Origin: Gigantopelta aegis
Taxonomy: Eukaryota > Mollusca > Gastropoda > Neomphalida > Peltospiridae
DNA length: 64,000 nucleotides
Reading direction: 5' to 3'
Assembly (NCBI RefSeq): GCF_016097555.1
Contig: NC_054712.1
Coordinates: 49,757,866 to 49,821,865 of the forward strand
Part shown: piece after piece, positions 24,701 through 36,700 of the stretch
How positions within the stretch are numbered: position 1 is the stretch's first letter
Layout of the letters: every line of letters starts with the position of its first letter
Program-made: the position numbers and the translations under genes
Notes under the pieces: generated by a model
The model's input: only the letters and a program-made list of their open reading frames with translations
Database searches by the model: none
What the model was told of the DNA's origin: nothing

Positions 24701-27700
24701 TAGTCTACTAACCTTGACCCCTGTCAAATTCCTATAACAAACAGATAATGCTGTTTACAGGTCAGTACTTTTTCTTTTTTTTCATAATTCTGGACAAAAT
24801 ATTAATTTGAAGTTTTGAAAGATGAAATAACTAAAAGCTACCTTTTGTCAAATATATCATATCACAAAATTATGGTTGGAGATGTTTTATTTATTGAATA
24901 AGAATAAGAATTGTGTACGAAGCCAAAACAAGGGTCCAAAAAGTGACTGTTGTCGACCTTAACTATCGTGGATTAAAAGCTCGTTGGTTAGTAGTGTTCC
25001 TGTCTCAAGTTTTGGTATCGCGCTCATTAAATTGTAAATATTTGTCACCGTTTTCATCTGTTTTCAGTTCAAATTTTCCACAAAATAGCATTTTAAACAA
25101 ACCAAGCAAAAACTTTGTTTACATATCGCAAAGGGAATTCCCGGTAACCATGTGCTATAAATAGTAGCGTTGAATACGGTATAGTTCCGGCAGTTGAGTT
25201 GAATACGGAACAGTGTATTTCATTTTTGTATTCAGGGTTGTATTTATATAGTAAGATTTAATGGGTATGTAATAAATAAAGGTTATTACCAGAGTGTTTT
25301 TCGGTATCGTCAATATCATATATTAGGAATAAAAATTGTATTATGCGAGCCTCTGGCGAGCATAATACATTATTTTTATTCCTAATATACTAGTATGATA
25401 TTGACGATACCGAAATACACGAGGGTAATAATCTATCATATAAGCTCAAGCTTAATACAACGTGTTTTTGTAAACTGTACACGCAACTTTAATTCCAGTC
25501 CGCCATTACTAGATATTCAAATGACGTAAGAATATGTGGCGCAGTGTATTTTTTAATGGAAATGATGTCAAACTCGAATGATGTCATTTTGGATGTCCTT
25601 ACATCAAAATAAAGTTATGCCTAACATTTTTTGTTTTCCGAATGCTGGACAGCTTTCAGTGTCAAATTGCCATTGAAATGTTTTTATTTGATGATTATGA
25701 ATGCATACGTCAATCATGGAGTGTCACCCAGGTGCGTTTGCTTAAATGTCAATAAACCTAGTGCCGAGACCTCGACTAATTTACATCTAATTTGCAAAGT
25801 TATCAAATTCTTAAAGTATGTGATCTGAAAAATATCACATACTTTGATTGCACTGAAAATGTAAGATATTATATGATAAAACATTTTATTTGCTAATACT
25901 GAATTTATGCTTGACCAATGTCCGGTTCTTTTAGAGGCCAAAGACCCAGCACCGATTTTGTTATATATTTGTCAACTCTACCATACTCTCATTAACAGCC
26001 GATCCCATGGAATAGAGTCATGACTGAAGTAGGTCATGTTTGACATCAGTGTCTCCACGATGCCACCGAGGCCGGTAGATAGCAACAAGAAATAATGACA
26101 TGTTTGACATCAGTGTCTGTCATGAATCGTGTCTTGACTCTCAACATACCGGTAGTTCAGTGTTTCCTGTTATGTTATATATCAAGTGAAACTTTCAAAG
26201 AATACAAATATGGTGGTGGTGTATGTGTGTGCAGCGCCCTCAATAGTTTAAGAAGTAGCAGGCTACAACAGTGATGATAGCGGGGGGGGGGGGGGTCTGG
26301 GGGCCCTCCCCGAGAAACATTTGAAAAATCGAACCTCTGAGATGCATTCTCATGGCCTCTGTTAGCGCAAATCAGTCACCATCCATAAAATGCAGCAACT
26401 GAACAATTTTACTCGAAAAGTAGGCGGCAGCAAAAGCTGTTTCAGGCGGCGATTTGCCGCCGGAGACCGGGTACTTTTGAGGGCTCTGTGTGTGTGTTTC
26501 CATGTGTGTGTGTGTGTTAGAGATGGGGCAATTACTTGACAAAAGTAATCGATTACGATTACTTAAGAATGTCCTGATTACAATTACAAGAAAATTGTAA
26601 GTAAATGATTACAATTGCAAATGCATTGTCCAGTAATCATGATTACATTTCAATATATATGCACAAGTAGTGAAATGATGTCACTAACATGATGTTCACT
26701 TCATTTTATTAACTATACTGATGGAAATAAATAAAGGATCACACAGATAGTAACAAAGAAAGAAAGAAATGTTTTATTTAACGACACACTCAACACATTT
26801 TATTTACGGTTATATGGCATCAGACATATGGTTAAGGACCACACAGATTTTGAGACGAAACCCGCTGTCGCCACTACATGGGCTACTCTTTCCAATTAGC
26901 AGCAAGGGATCTTTTATTTGCGCTTCCCACAGGCTGGATAGCACAAACCATGGCCTTTGTTGAACCAGTTATGGATCACTGGTCGGTGCAAGTGGTTTAC
27001 ACCTACCCATTGAGCCTTGTGGAGCACTCACTCAAGGTTTGGAGTCGGTATCTGGATTAAAATCCCATGCCTCGACTGGGATCCGAACCCAGTACCTACC
27101 AGCCAATAAGTAAATTCAATAGCAATTTTACATTGGAATTTTTCCAAAAAGGAAACGTCATGTAGGCCTATTTTATGGTTATTGTAAGGGAGATGCAAAG
27201 TGACGTCATTGGAATACTGACGTCATTTAAATTCAGAATTAGCTGTATTATTACAATGCTGCGCCACATAAAATAAAAACTAGTCTACTAACCTTGACCC
27301 CTGTCAAATTCCTATAACAAACAGATAATGCTGTTTACAGGTCAGTACTTTTTCTTTTTTTTCATAATTCTGGACAAAATATTAATTTGAAGTTTTGAAA
27401 GATGAAATAACTAAAAGCTACCTTTTGTCAAATATATCATATCACAAAATTATGGTTGGAGATGTTTTATTTATTGAATAAGAATAAGAATTGTGTACGA
27501 AGCCAAAACAAGGGTCCAAAAAGTGACTGTTGTCGACCTTAACTATCGTGGATTAAAAGCTCGTTGGTTAGTAGTGTTCCTGTCTCAAGTTTTGGTATCG
27601 CGCTCATTAAATTGTAAATATTTGTCACCGTTTTCATCTGTTTTCAGTTCAAATTTTCCACAAAATAGCATTTTAAACAAACCAAGCAAAAACTTTGTTT

Positions 27701-30700
27701 ACATATCGCAAAGGGAATTCCCGGTAACCATGTGCTATAAATAGTAGCGTTGAATACGGTATAGTTCCGGCAGTTGAGTTGAATACGGAACAGTGTATTT
27801 CATTTTTGTATTCAGGGTTGTATTTATATAGTAAGATTTAATGGGTATGTAATAAATAAAGGTTATTACCAGAGTGTTTTTCGGTATCGTCAATATCATA
27901 TATTAGGAATAAAAATTGTATTATGCGAGCCTCTGGCGAGCATAATACATTATTTTTATTCCTAATATACTAGTATGATATTGACGATACCGAAATACAC
28001 GAGGGTAATAATCTATCATATAAGCTCAAGCTTAATACAACGTGTTTTTGTAAACTGTACACGCAACTTTAATTCCAGTCCGCCATTACTAGATATTCAA
28101 ATGACGTAAGAATATGTGGCGCAGTGTATTTTTTAATGGAAATGATGTCAAACTCGAATGATGTCATTTTGGATGTCCTTACATCAAAATAAAGTTATGC
28201 CTAACATTTTTTGTTTTCCGAATGCTGGACAGCTTTCAGTGTCAAATTGCCATTGAAATGTTTTTATTTGATGATTATGAATGCATACGTCAATCATGGA
28301 GTGTCACCCAGGTGCGTTTGCTTAAATGTCAATAAACCTAGTGCCGAGACCTCGACTAATTTACATCTAATTTGCAAAGTTATCAAATTCTTAAAGTATG
28401 TGATCTGAAAAATATCACATACTTTGATTGCACTGAAAATGTAAGATATTATATGATAAAACATTTTATTTGCTAATACTGAATTTATGCTTGACCAATG
28501 TCCGGTTCTTTTAGAGGCCAAAGACCCAGCACCGATTTTGTTATATATTTGTCAACTCTACCATACTCTCATTAACAGCCGATCCCATGGAATAGAGTCA
28601 TGACTGAAGTAGGTCATGTTTGACATCAGTGTCTCCACGATGCCACCGAGGCCGGTAGATAGCAACAAGAAATAATGACATGTTTGACATCAGTGTCTGT
28701 CATGAATCGTGTCTTGACTCTCAACATACCGGTAGTTCAGTGTTTCCTGTTATGTTATATATCAAGTGAAACTTTCAAAGAATACAAATATGGTGGTGGT
28801 GTATGTGTGTGCAGCGCCCTCAATAGTTTAAGAAGTAGCAGGCTACAACAGTGATGATAGCGGGGGGGGGGGGGTCTGGGGGCCCTCCCCGAGAAACATT
28901 TGAAAAATCGAACCTCTGAGATGCATTCTCATGGCCTCTGTTAGCGCAAATCAGTCACCATCCATAAAATGCAGCAACTGAACAATTTTACTCGAAAAGT
29001 AGGCGGCAGCAAAAGCTGTTTCAGGCGGCGATTTGCCGCCGGAGACCGGGTACTTTTGAGGGCTCTGTGTGTGTGTTTCCATGTGTGTGTGTGTGTTAGA
29101 GATGGGGCAATTACTTGACAAAAGTAATCGATTACGATTACTTAAGAATGTCCTGATTACAATTACAAGAAAATTGTAAGTAAATGATTACAATTGCAAA
29201 TGCATTGTCCAGTAATCATGATTACATTTCAATATATATGCACAAGTAGTGAAATGATGTCACTAACATGATGTTCACTTCATTTTATTAACTATACTGA
29301 TGGAAATAAATAAAGGATCACACAGATAGTAACAAAGAAAGAAAGAAATGTTTTATTTAACGACACACTCAACACATTTTATTTACGGTTATATGGCATC
29401 AGACATATGGTTAAGGACCACACAGATTTTGAGACGAAACCCGCTGTCGCCACTACATGGGCTACTCTTTCCAATTAGCAGCAAGGGATCTTTTATTTGC
29501 GCTTCCCACAGGCTGGATAGCACAAACCATGGCCTTTGTTGAACCAGTTATGGATCACTGGTCGGTGCAAGTGGTTTACACCTACCCATTGAGCCTTGTG
29601 GAGCACTCACTCAAGGTTTGGAGTCGGTATCTGGATTAAAATCCCATGCCTCGACTGGGATCCGAACCCAGTACCTACCAGCCAATAAGTAAATTCAATA
29701 GCAATTTTACATTGGAATTTTTCCAAAAAGGAAACGTCATGTAGGCCTATTTTATGGTTATTGTAAGGGAGATGCAAAGTGACGTCATTGGAATACTGAC
29801 GTCATTTAAATTCAGAATTAGCTGTATTATTACAATGCTGCGCCACATAAAATAAAAACTAGTCTACTAACCTTGACCCCTGTCAAATTCCTATAACAAA
29901 CAGATAATGCTGTTTACAGGTCAGTACTTTTTCTTTTTTTTCATAATTCTGGACAAAATATTAATTTGAAGTTTTGAAAGATGAAATAACTAAAAGCTAC
30001 CTTTTGTCAAATATATCATATCACAAAATTATGGTTGGAGATGTTTTATTTATTGAATAAGAATAAGAATTGTGTACGAAGCCAAAACAAGGGTCCAAAA
30101 AGTGACTGTTGTCGACCTTAACTATCGTGGATTAAAAGCTCGTTGGTTAGTAGTGTTCCTGTCTCAAGTTTTGGTATCGCGCTCATTAAATTGTAAATAT
30201 TTGTCACCGTTTTCATCTGTTTTCAGTTCAAATTTTCCACAAAATAGCATTTTAAACAAACCAAGCAAAAACTTTGTTTACATATCGCAAAGGGAATTCC
30301 CGGTAACCATGTGCTATAAATAGTAGCGTTGAATACGGTATAGTTCCGGCAGTTGAGTTGAATACGGAACAGTGTATTTCATTTTTGTATTCAGGGTTGT
30401 ATTTATATAGTAAGATTTAATGGGTATGTAATAAATAAAGGTTATTACCAGAGTGTTTTTCGGTATCGTCAATATCATATATTAGGAATAAAAATTGTAT
30501 TATGCGAGCCTCTGGCGAGCATAATACATTATTTTTATTCCTAATATACTAGTATGATATTGACGATACCGAAATACACGAGGGTAATAATCTATCATAT
30601 AAGCTCAAGCTTAATACAACGTGTTTTTGTAAACTGTACACGCAACTTTAATTCCAGTCCGCCATTACTAGATATTCAAATGACGTAAGAATATGTGGCG

Positions 30701-33700
30701 CAGTGTATTTTTTAATGGAAATGATGTCAAACTCGAATGATGTCATTTTGGATGTCCTTACATCAAAATAAAGTTATGCCTAACATTTTTTGTTTTCCGA
30801 ATGCTGGACAGCTTTCAGTGTCAAATTGCCATTGAAATGTTTTTATTTGATGATTATGAATGCATACGTCAATCATGGAGTGTCACCCAGGTGCGTTTGC
30901 TTAAATGTCAATAAACCTAGTGCCGAGACCTCGACTAATTTACATCTAATTTGCAAAGTTATCAAATTCTTAAAGTATGTGATCTGAAAAATATCACATA
31001 CTTTGATTGCACTGAAAATGTAAGATATTATATGATAAAACATTTTATTTGCTAATACTGAATTTATGCTTGACCAATGTCCGGTTCTTTTAGAGGCCAA
31101 AGACCCAGCACCGATTTTGTTATATATTTGTCAACTCTACCATACTCTCATTAACAGCCGATCCCATGGAATAGAGTCATGACTGAAGTAGGTCATGTTT
31201 GACATCAGTGTCTCCACGATGCCACCGAGGCCGGTAGATAGCAACAAGAAATAATGACATGTTTGACATCAGTGTCTGTCATGAATCGTGTCTTGACTCT
31301 CAACATACCGGTAGTTCAGTGTTTCCTGTTATGTTATATATCAAGTGAAACTTTCAAAGAATACAAATATGGTGGTGGTGTATGTGTGTGCAGCGCCCTC
31401 AATAGTTTAAGAAGTAGCAGGCTACAACAGTGATGATAGCGGGGGGGGGGGGGGGGGGTCTGGGGGCCCTCCCCGAGAAACATTTGAAAAATCGAACCTC
31501 TGAGATGCATTCTCATGGCCTCTGTTAGCGCAAATCAGTCACCATCCATAAAATGCAGCAACTGAACAATTTTACTCGAAAAGTAGGCGGCAGCAAAAGC
31601 TGTTTCAGGCGGCGATTTGCCGCCGGAGACCGGGTACTTTTGAGGGCTCTGTGTGTGTGTTTCCATGTGTGTGTGTGTGTTAGAGATGGGGCAATTACTT
31701 GACAAAAGTAATCGATTACGATTACTTAAGAATGTCCTGATTACAATTACAAGAAAATTGTAAGTAAATGATTACAATTGCAAATGCATTGTCCAGTAAT
31801 CATGATTACATTTCAATATATATGCACAAGTAGTGAAATGATGTCACTAACATGATGTTCACTTCATTTTATTAACTATACTGATGGAAATAAATAAAGG
31901 ATCACACAGATAGTAACAAAGAAAGAAAGAAATGTTTTATTTAACGACACACTCAACACATTTTATTTACGGTTATATGGCATCAGACATATGGTTAAGG
32001 ACCACACAGATTTTGAGACGAAACCCGCTGTCGCCACTACATGGGCTACTCTTTCCAATTAGCAGCAAGGGATCTTTTATTTGCGCTTCCCACAGGCTGG
32101 ATAGCACAAACCATGGCCTTTGTTGAACCAGTTATGGATCACTGGTCGGTGCAAGTGGTTTACACCTACCCATTGAGCCTTGTGGAGCACTCACTCAAGG
32201 TTTGGAGTCGGTATCTGGATTAAAATCCCATGCCTCGACTGGGATCCGAACCCAGTACCTACCAGCCAATAAGTAAATTCAATAGCAATTTTACATTGGA
32301 ATTTTTCCAAAAAGGAAACGTCATGTAGGCCTATTTTATGGTTATTGTAAGGGAGATGCAAAGTGACGTCATTGGAATACTGACGTCATTTAAATTCAGA
32401 ATTAGCTGTATTATTACAATGCTGCGCCACATAAAATAAAAACTAGTCTACTAACCTTGACCCCTGTCAAATTCCTATAACAAACAGATAATGCTGTTTA
32501 CAGGTCAGTACTTTTTCTTTTTTTTCATAATTCTGGACAAAATATTAATTTGAAGTTTTGAAAGATGAAATAACTAAAAGCTACCTTTTGTCAAATATAT
32601 CATATCACAAAATTATGGTTGGAGATGTTTTATTTATTGAATAAGAATAAGAATTGTGTACGAAGCCAAAACAAGGGTCCAAAAAGTGACTGTTGTCGAC
32701 CTTAACTATCGTGGATTAAAAGCTCGTTGGTTAGTAGTGTTCCTGTCTCAAGTTTTGGTATCGCGCTCATTAAATTGTAAATATTTGTCACCGTTTTCAT
32801 CTGTTTTCAGTTCAAATTTTCCACAAAATAGCATTTTAAACAAACCAAGCAAAAACTTTGTTTACATATCGCAAAGGGAATTCCCGGTAACCATGTGCTA
32901 TAAATAGTAGCGTTGAATACGGTATAGTTCCGGCAGTTGAGTTGAATACGGAACAGTGTATTTCATTTTTGTATTCAGGGTTGTATTTATATAGTAAGAT
33001 TTAATGGGTATGTAATAAATAAAGGTTATTACCAGAGTGTTTTTCGGTATCGTCAATATCATATATTAGGAATAAAAATTGTATTATGCGAGCCTCTGGC
33101 GAGCATAATACATTATTTTTATTCCTAATATACTAGTATGATATTGACGATACCGAAATACACGAGGGTAATAATCTATCATATAAGCTCAAGCTTAATA
33201 CAACGTGTTTTTGTAAACTGTACACGCAACTTTAATTCCAGTCCGCCATTACTAGATATTCAAATGACGTAAGAATATGTGGCGCAGTGTATTTTTTAAT
33301 GGAAATGATGTCAAACTCGAATGACGTCATTTTGGATGTCCTTACATCAAAATAAAGTTATGCCTAACATTTTTTGTTTTCCGAATGCTGGACAGCTTTC
33401 AGTGTCAAATTGCCATTGAAATGTTTTTATTTGATGATTATGAATGCATACGTCAATCATGGAGTGTCACCCAGGTGCGTTTGCTTAAATGTCAATAAAC
33501 CTAGTGCCGAGACCTCGACTAATTTACATCTAATTTGCAAAGTTATCAAATTCTTAAAGTATGTGATCTGAAAAATATCACATACTTTGATTGCACTGAA
33601 AATGTAAGATATTATATGATAAAACATTTTATTTGCTAATACTGAATTTATGCTTGACCAATGTCCGGTTCTTTTAGAGGCCAAAGACCCAGCACCGATT

Positions 33701-36700
33701 TTGTTATATATTTGTCAACTCTACCATACTCTCATTAACAGCCGATCCCATGGAATAGAGTCATGACTGAAGTAGGTCATGTTTGACATCAGTGTCTCCA
33801 CGATGCCACCGAGGCCGGTAGATAGCAACAAGAAATAATGACTGGATCAAAAATCAATTCATACTGTCCGAAGTTGACTAGGAACATATAGGCAGCACAT
33901 TCAACACTACAGACATTCAGTCCCACATTACAACTTGGTATGAAATACAGACATTACTACGCTAGTTGTGAATTAAATTTGGTCTACAATTCGATGTGTT
34001 CCCTTATTTCTTTCAATCAGTATATATCAATTTCATTCATTGAAAGCCATAATGGAGAATTTTGGATTATTTATTAAATCATTTCAGAAATTTATGAACG
34101 TATGTACATGGCACAAATTATTATTATTATTAGAATTTAATTTACTAACCTTTTTTCTTTCTGTTTGTTTTGCGGGTTGGATGGGTTGGGGTGGAAATCA
34201 GTTTGCAAAACTAGATTTATTATTTTTAAATTTAGATCATTGAAAAAAAAGGTACATCCATAACCATATTTATCCTATAACTTACCTATGATATCCATGT
34301 CATCAACCCATGTGATAATTTAGTGTATTAACCCGGTTAATAATGGTATGCAAATTTAAAGGTATATTATGCAAATTTGCAAGGTCTTTAGATAATAATG
34401 TGTAGCTGTTGGGTCATTTGTGTACAAGCCAAAAAGACCTGTATACCTTAGCGTAATGTTTTCATAAGATTTAGTTAAAATGCATGATGTGAAACTAATT
34501 TGTAGTAATCATGATAACATCATATTATGGATGGAGGGGACTTTAGTACTGTCATTTACTAAAAATCAGATTAAAATGTCAGTTTAGAAGTGTTACAGAA
34601 TAAATAGAATTTGCTACTCGTGTTTTATAATATGTAAAATATCAACCTCATCTAGTTAATATAGACTTGGTTGATATTTTCCATATTAAAAAATACTTGC
34701 GACGAATCCTCTATATATAATTATTGTATCATTACATAAAATATATTTTTAAAATATTGAACTGCATGTAAGCCTTAATTAATAATTATTTGTTTGATCA
34801 CTATTATTTTTTGTTTTGTATTTGTAATATTTATACCATTTAATACCATCCACAAATAAAAATAAAAATAAATGAAATAATTTTTAAAAATCAATTAATG
34901 AGGAAATAATGACCGAAAGAAAGCAACAAAGAAGTAAAGTAATAAATTGATATTTTTACATATATTTGCACAAGTTGCTGATTGCATTTTGCTTAATTAC
35001 ATGTAGTTCCCTGATTTGTGGCTGTTTTTGTGACAGTGTGAGGAGGACTCTCCATGGAATCAAGCTTGATACTACAGCTGCCTGCCCGTCTGCAGAACAT
35101 TGTAACAAACAAAAAAGGAGAAATTTGTCACAGTACCATAGGTGGACTTGCACACCTGTGACCAAACGATGTATTGTTAAGCGTTTGTTAATTATGAATT
35201 CAGACCTGGAATAACACTACATGCTTTGAGAGGAAAGCAAGATTTTAAATTATTTTATTTCAATTTATTACTATTTTTTTTGAAGAAGATAATTAAGTTA
35301 TTTTATTATTGTGTCACATGACGTAAATCATAGAATATTAATATATGTATATATACAAAGGTTAGAAAGTACATGTACAACATCTGGCCCACGAGGCACT
35401 ACAAACATTTAACATTCTAAAATAGTTAAAAACACATTGTGCTAACTTCTAAGTAAAACATAATTTATTATAAAATGCAATACTGATGTTAAATTTTACT
35501 GTCGGTATATACGGACAGTTCTACTATTAGAGTAGCAGACAATGGGATATCAGTTCTAGTGTCAACACTGATTGACCAGTGCTGCAGTTGATGCTAAATA
35601 TACCTATGGGGTTTAGTAAATTATGAGTAATTATGAAAGTAATCGCGGATTAGCAATGTAATCGATTACGATTGTGATTACATGAAAACATGTAATTGAT
35701 TAAAATTGATTATGATTACTGATGTGTATATATACTTTTTATACGATATATGTGTAGGAATTCATAATATTGTAGACTAAATGGAGGCAAATATTTAGTT
35801 TGTTTAGTAATTAATATAAAAAAAGACATGCCCCCAAAAAACAAAACAAAAACCCCCAAACCCTAACAAATATCATTGGGAGTTGCACTGTCATTGCTCA
35901 AACCAATTAATTCATTTGTTCATTTGTTCATTCATTCATTTCTTCATTCATTCATTCATTTCTCCATTCATTCATTTATTTAAACATTCTGATTCATTCT
36001 TTCGCTCTCCAATTCATATTGTTCATGTTAGCTTTTGTTTTGCTGTTTATTACATAACTTCTTTTATTTTTTACAAATTGTTTTTTAATTGAACGTCATA
36101 TTAACTACACTTTCTTAAATCTATTGACTTAACTAATGTTAAGAATCATACTTTGTGACAATCATGTGCAATATAAGAAAAAGATCACACATGTGTGTGA
36201 TACCGGAAACTTTTATCACACGGTTTGAAAATGTCTTTATCACTATAGTAAGATTGAATAGGTATGTAATAATAATAGTATCAATTATTCCAACCTCAAA
36301 ACTGAACCTATAAATTACTTAAAAAAAATTAAAATTTAGCCCCGGATAGTACCTAAAGAAGCAACTGAAATTTAAACAAATTAATTTTCATTTATTGTTT
36401 TATTAAAGTAATAATAAAACATCAAAATACAATTACTGCATGCATGTAGTTTAAATATATTTACATAATGCGGGTAGAAATATAATTATAGAATGTCGGT
36501 AGACAGGGCTTCTAGGTTATGGAAGCCCCACACCCATGGCTAGTGATATTCAATGTTGGGCTAGTAAATAATTACTATTGCCATGCCCGATGGCTTGTGA
36601 AAAACAGAGAGTCAAATGTTGCAGTTAAGTCTATTTTGTAAATATGAAATCTTGACCCCACCCCAACCCCAATGTTAGTGTTTTTAAGCTCTATCTCCCT

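Larger units (their letters stand above)
20472..33840. repeat. large tandem array in TMEM231 intron 4 (6 units + partial)
   Basis: Direct tandem repeats, anchored on the recurring GATAAAACATTTTATTTGC. Unit starts are about 20472 (diverged GTTTGC form), 21844, 23296, 25875, 28455, 31034 and 33618, so unit lengths are 1372, 1452, 2579, 2580, 2579 and 2584 plus a 223-base partial unit. Units 3-6 look almost identical apart from homopolymer and TG-run lengths and rare substitutions. The array fills about 70 percent of the intron. It encodes no convincing protein: open frames repeat in each unit but start at non-ATG codons or read through a SINE. Confidence 0.95.

Noticed and set aside
21301-32126. 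64-residue frame [11 protein letters not shown] recurring at many places
   Set aside because: It is the reverse strand of the SINE tail a and occurs wherever that SINE lies, e.g. 40369, 42496 and 61226.
21507-32907. Frame of 83 residues (starting V/M-YEAKTRVQK) conserved in all six array units
   Set aside because: It begins at GTG, not ATG, has no recognisable domain, and its conservation is explained by near-identity of the repeat units.
20472-33840. Regular repeats considered as a CRISPR or a satellite centromere
   Set aside because: Units are 1.4-2.6 kb with embedded SINEs inside an intron of a eukaryotic gene; there is no short repeat-spacer pattern and no cas gene.
34966-35214. 82-residue cysteine-rich frame resembling a small secreted protein
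   Set aside because: The first codon is TTG; no ATG, splice sites or signal of coding bias supports a gene.
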